The translations under genes were made by a program, and so were the position numbers. A stretch of DNA of 64,000 bases. It comes from Eubacteriales bacterium. Lineage in GTDB: Bacteria > Bacillota > Clostridia > Lachnospirales > Lachnospiraceae. The stretch spans positions 59,433 through 123,432 of the forward strand of contig JAUNPS010000009.1 of the NCBI GenBank assembly GCA_030536575.1, in the 5' to 3' direction. The notes beneath the pieces were generated by a model. The model ran no database searches and had not been told where the DNA came from. It saw only the letters and a program-made list of their open reading frames with translations. Positions 61,124-64,000 of this stretch are shown in pieces; the first letter of the stretch is position 1, and each line of letters begins with the position of its first letter.

Positions 61124-61888
61124 CTATGGCTGGTACAGCAGCGTGTTCAGGAAGAACGGGATCTGCTTTTCCCAGCTTGCCTCACAATGGTTTCCTCCGG
61201 GAACAATCCGGCACTCCAGCATCACGCGCCGTTCCAGAAGCTGCGACGTCACATAGCGGAACTGCTGCAGCATATTCGGATGGAAATTCATTTCCCTGGA
61301 ACCGTAATCCATATACAGAACCGTATCCGGCTGCAACTTCGCGTGCTCGATCAGATTCCGGATTTTCCCCGGCGCAACCCATATCGACGGCGACAGGGCC
61401 GCCCCCCGCGAGAACACCCGGTTATATTCCAGAACCGCATACAGACTCATCAGCCCGCCCATGGAACTGCCCGCAATAAACGTGTTTTCCCGCTCCGGGA
61501 GCGTCCGGAAATTCCGGTCAATCTCCTCTTTAAAGGTGTGAATCAGCCACTCCATCGTTTCCTTCCCGCGCCCGACGACTTTTCCAAGCTTCGGATCCTG
61601 GAAAGAATACGGGGAGTATTCGGACAGACGCCCATTGTTCGGGCTGTGGTTACACTCCACGGCCGCGACGATTAACGGCGTCCCTGTGGAATCCAAATAT
61701 TCCTTCATTCCCCAGCACTTCCCATAAGTGGCGTGAGAATCAAAAAAAACGTTGTGCCCGTCAAACATATAGAGAACCGGATACCGGCGGCCCGGCTCCC
61801 AGTCGTAGGATTCCGGCAGATAGACGTAGGCTTTGCGTGTCTCATCTCCTGTCAGCTCCGGAATTGTAATATCCCAAACGTGTACCAT
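61124..61888 (-). CDS. Esterase of the IroE/esterase D type
   Basis: A 254-residue hydrolase. Nucleophile elbow AGSSMGGLM, N-terminal YLPESYDWEPGRRYPVLYMFDG, and a histidine in GGNHCEASWEK. The ATG at 61888 has AAGGGAGG upstream; a codon at 61909 is less likely. Such esterases release acyl or siderophore ester groups in other systems (family knowledge). Coupled with the other esterase and ATP-grasp genes. Confidence 0.8.
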   Translation of the reverse strand: MVHVWDITIPELTGDETRKAYVYLPESYDWEPGRRYPVLYMFDGHNVFFDSHATYGKCWGMKEYLDSTGTPLIVAAVECNHSPNNGRLSEYSPYSFQDPKLGKVVGRGKETMEWLIHTFKEEIDRNFRTLPERENTFIAGSSMGGLMSLYAVLEYNRVFSRGAALSPSIWVAPGKIRNLIEHAKLQPDTVLYMDYGSREMNFHPNMLQQFRYVTSQLLERRVMLECRIVPGGNHCEASWEKQIPFFLNTLLYQP

Positions 61889-61919
61889 AGTAGCCTCCCT
61901 TTTCTGCATGTACTGCCGC

Positions 61920-62714
61920 TTACATTCCTTTGGATTTCCGGACGCAGGCGCCTACGGCTTCAATCACCGCGCTCCGGAATCCTTTTTCTTCCAGCACCCG
62001 CACGGCTTCGATGGTCGTCCCGGCCGGGGAGCAGACCATATCTTTCAGTTCGCCCGGATGTTTTCCGGTTTCCAGAACCATTTTCGCGCTTCCGTAGACG
62101 GCCTGGGCCGCGAATTCATACGCCTGGGCTCTTGGCATGCCTGCCGCCACCGCCGCGTCCGCCATCGCTTCGATAAACAGGAACACATAGGCCGGAGAGC
62201 TTCCGCTGACCCCTACCACCGCGTCCATCAGATGTTCGGCAACTACTTCCGCTTTTCCGAAGCCCCGCAGGATGCGGCATACGCTTTCCAGCTCTTCCGG
62301 CGTGACGCCCTTGCCGGGGCATACGCCTGTGATGCCCTCGCCCACCAGAGCCGGAGTATTCGGCATGCATCTAACCAGTTTTACCGGTTTCCCGAATTGT
62401 TCCGCAAGCCATTCCAATGTTTTTCCAGGTGCAATGGATACAATGAGCTGTCCTTCCGTCACATCATCCCGGATTTCCCCGATGACCTCTGCATAGAACT
62501 GGGGCTTCACCGCCAGAAACAGAATGTCCGCTTCCCTCGCCGCCTGACGGTTTTCCAGAGTTGTGCGGATTCCCAGTTCTTCTTCCATTTTTTTCAGTTT
62601 TTCCGCATGGCGCGCGGTGGCAAGGATGTCTTTTGCCGGAACGATTCCGTTTCGGATCACGCCCCCGATCATTGCCGAAGCCATATTTCCACAGCCGATA
62701 AATCCAAGTGTCAT
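61920..62714 (-). CDS. proC: Pyrroline-5-carboxylate reductase
   Basis: A 264-residue enzyme making proline from pyrroline-5-carboxylate with NAD(P)H. The Rossmann start is LGFIGCGNMASAM, then CMPNTPALVGEG and the C-terminal dimer region GVSGSSPAYVFLFIEAMADA. GGGAGG precedes the ATG. It lies between the CobW genes and the esterases in one leftward run. Confidence 0.95.
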   Translation of the reverse strand: MTLGFIGCGNMASAMIGGVIRNGIVPAKDILATARHAEKLKKMEEELGIRTTLENRQAAREADILFLAVKPQFYAEVIGEIRDDVTEGQLIVSIAPGKTLEWLAEQFGKPVKLVRCMPNTPALVGEGITGVCPGKGVTPEELESVCRILRGFGKAEVVAEHLMDAVVGVSGSSPAYVFLFIEAMADAAVAAGMPRAQAYEFAAQAVYGSAKMVLETGKHPGELKDMVCSPAGTTIEAVRVLEEKGFRSAVIEAVGACVRKSKGM

Positions 62715-62737
62715 CTTCTCGTCCTCCCAATCCGGCT

Positions 62738-63679
62738 TTAACTCAAAGAGGCCGGATCCTGTTCTGCCTTCTCGGCTTTTTCAATGCTTTCCAGGTATAA
62801 GACAGGGCCTTTTTCTTTGTATACACTGGAATATTCGAATTTAAACTTCACGGTTACATACACCCAATCCCGCTTTTTGTATGGGAAATCCCCTTCATAA
62901 TGGCATACATAACCCATAAATCTGGTATCCTGTATACAACAGGTCATCACAAACCGTCCTGGGACGAACATCCCTTTTTTGAACCGGAGACTGGTGTAGA
63001 CCTGGGCACGGAAGCGCAGGCGTTTTCCGTCGTAAAGCTCCGGATGCTCGGACGCGTCCAGATACCAGATGCCGTAGTCCATATCTTCCAGGTCGATGAA
63101 ATCCGCATTCCGGTCAAAGGGAAGGTCTTCTTCGCCCTGCTGGATAATGTTTCCTTCGGTATCTTCGAAAATGAACTGTACCTGGGGATTCGACGCCTTT
63201 ACCGTCCTGCGGAACAGGGCGCGGTTCGTGTCCTCCGTACAACGGTTCAAAATGACGAGTTCGGACTGGAACAGGGGCTCCAGGAACATTTTCCGCATGT
63301 TCGTCATGTACATATCCATCGTGGTGGCGTCTACGGTGGAGTAGACGCCTTCGATCTGCCAGCTTCTGGGATATTCCATCTGCAGGATCGTGCTCACATC
63401 CCAGGTGCCGTTCCACTCAATAATGACTTGGGCCGGCTTATACGTGCGGTCGCAATTTTTGAAAAAGCCGGGATTTAACTGCTCCTGTTTTTCCACGTTC
63501 AGCATCTGAATCTGATATTTTTTCAGAAAATCTTTTTCGTATTCTTCTTCCCCTTCTTCGCAGACCAGAAGGAGGGTCAGGCCGTCTTCCATAAAATCCT
63601 GCTGTACCAGGGTGTCTTTTACAAAAGTGGTTTTCCCGCTTTCCAGGAACCCGGTACAGATATATACTGGTACTTCCAT
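62738..63679 (-). CDS. CobW/COG0523 GTPase fused to a DUF1980-like domain
   Basis: A 313-residue protein. P-loop GFLESGKTT (10-18), followed by the GTPase motifs VIIEWNG and ILNRCTED (NKxD-like). The C-terminal about 120 residues include LRFRAQVYTSLRFKKG and RFVMTCC, matching the DUF1980/TIGR03943 domain normally fused to a membrane partner (YcgQ-type, from memory). CobW proteins help deliver metals such as zinc. It starts 10 bases after the next GTPase gene and shares its ribosome site with that stop. Confidence 0.78.
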   Translation of the reverse strand: MEVPVYICTGFLESGKTTFVKDTLVQQDFMEDGLTLLLVCEEGEEEYEKDFLKKYQIQMLNVEKQEQLNPGFFKNCDRTYKPAQVIIEWNGTWDVSTILQMEYPRSWQIEGVYSTVDATTMDMYMTNMRKMFLEPLFQSELVILNRCTEDTNRALFRRTVKASNPQVQFIFEDTEGNIIQQGEEDLPFDRNADFIDLEDMDYGIWYLDASEHPELYDGKRLRFRAQVYTSLRFKKGMFVPGRFVMTCCIQDTRFMGYVCHYEGDFPYKKRDWVYVTVKFKFEYSSVYKEKGPVLYLESIEKAEKAEQDPASLS

Positions 63680-63689
63680 AAGCGTCTCC

Positions 63690-64000
63690 TTAAATGTGGA
63701 AGAGCTCGGCCAGGGCGTCCTCTTTCAGGGCGGAACCGATTACACAGAGTTTTCCGGTGTAGTCCGGGCTTCCGGTGCGGATTTCGTATTCTTCCGGTAC
63801 GAGGTCGAACTGGAGCCAGCTTCCGTCGGTGGACTGGATGATGCCTTTTGCGCGCAGGACGATGCCGTAGGCGTCGGAGTCGGAGAGTTTTTTCAGCATC
63901 TCGTCGAGGTCTTCGCGGCTGTATTTGTGGGCGGTTTCTCGGCCCCAGCTTGTGAAGACTTCGTCGGCATGGTGGTGGCCGTGGTGGTCGTGGTGGCCGT
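63690..64000 (-). CDS. CobW/COG0523 GTPase (C-terminal part only)
   Basis: The frame runs off the right edge, so only the C-terminal about 100 residues are present. It has a His/Asp-rich stretch (DHHGHHHADEVF) as in COG0523 metal chaperones, followed by the CobW C-terminal region (SREDLDEMLKK, GIVLRAKGIIQS). The His stretch likely binds zinc or a similar metal. First visible gene of the leftward operon. Confidence 0.8.
   Translation of the reverse strand, partial: GHHDHHGHHHADEVFTSWGRETAHKYSREDLDEMLKKLSDSDAYGIVLRAKGIIQSTDGSWLQFDLVPEEYEIRTGSPDYTGKLCVIGSALKEDALAELFHI

Overview
The window looks like a piece of chromosome from a spore-forming gut Clostridium-type bacterium, most likely Lachnospiraceae (Bacillota). 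The reasons are a spoVT-type sporulation regulator, AGGAGG-type ribosome binding sites, plant-glycan genes (GH51, GH3, a YesM/YesN-controlled sugar ABC importer), DUF4179 anti-sigma and DUF4432 proteins, and moderately GC-rich genes interrupted by one clearly AT-rich island. This is inference from gene content; no rRNA or tRNA gene was seen.

Layout. 0-11 kb: GH51 arabinofuranosidase, two alpha/beta hydrolases, a CDF metal exporter, nicotinate phosphoribosyltransferase, a VanY-type carboxypeptidase, SpoVT, a radical SAM protein and small membrane or repeat proteins. 11-20 kb: a leftward unit of tetR, a heterodimeric ABC exporter, two methyltransferases, a metallo-beta-lactamase-fold protein, an ATC-hydrolase-like protein and a ketopantoate-reductase-like gene. 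Three of these genes are broken by frameshifts or a deletion. 20-28 kb: a membrane protein/response regulator/kinase operon, isoaspartyl dipeptidase with a YfcC-type carrier, and a hydantoinase-like protein. 28-40 kb: the AT-rich island. It holds an AAA ATPase between matching 41-bp palindromes, an integrase relic, and a type I restriction-modification locus (hsdR, a small ORF, hsdM, hsdS) followed by a tyrosine recombinase and two silent hsdS cassettes, which is the layout of an invertible, phase-variable system.

40-50 kb: an ECF sigma/anti-sigma pair, and a CNNM/CorC-type protein preceded by a leader with a promoter, a short ORF opening with an acidic run, and a terminator directly after that ORF. 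Then come a YesM/YesN two-component system, a sugar ABC importer with an internal attenuator, and a fused double RhaM-like mutarotase. 50-64 kb: a structured inverted-repeat element, metNIQ, a DUF4432 epimerase, a GH3 glycosidase, a PH-like membrane protein, a cluster of ATP-grasp plus two esterases, proC, and two CobW/COG0523 GTPases, one fused to a DUF1980-like domain and one cut by the window edge.

How the genes work together. The carbohydrate genes form a plant-oligosaccharide uptake and hydrolysis set under local two-component control. The type I locus could give the cell several DNA specificities by inversion. The most novel-looking items are the acidic leader-peptide attenuator of the CNNM gene, the palindrome-bounded ATPase, the TTACTGTTCA-ended structured elements, and the split-motif RhaM fusion.
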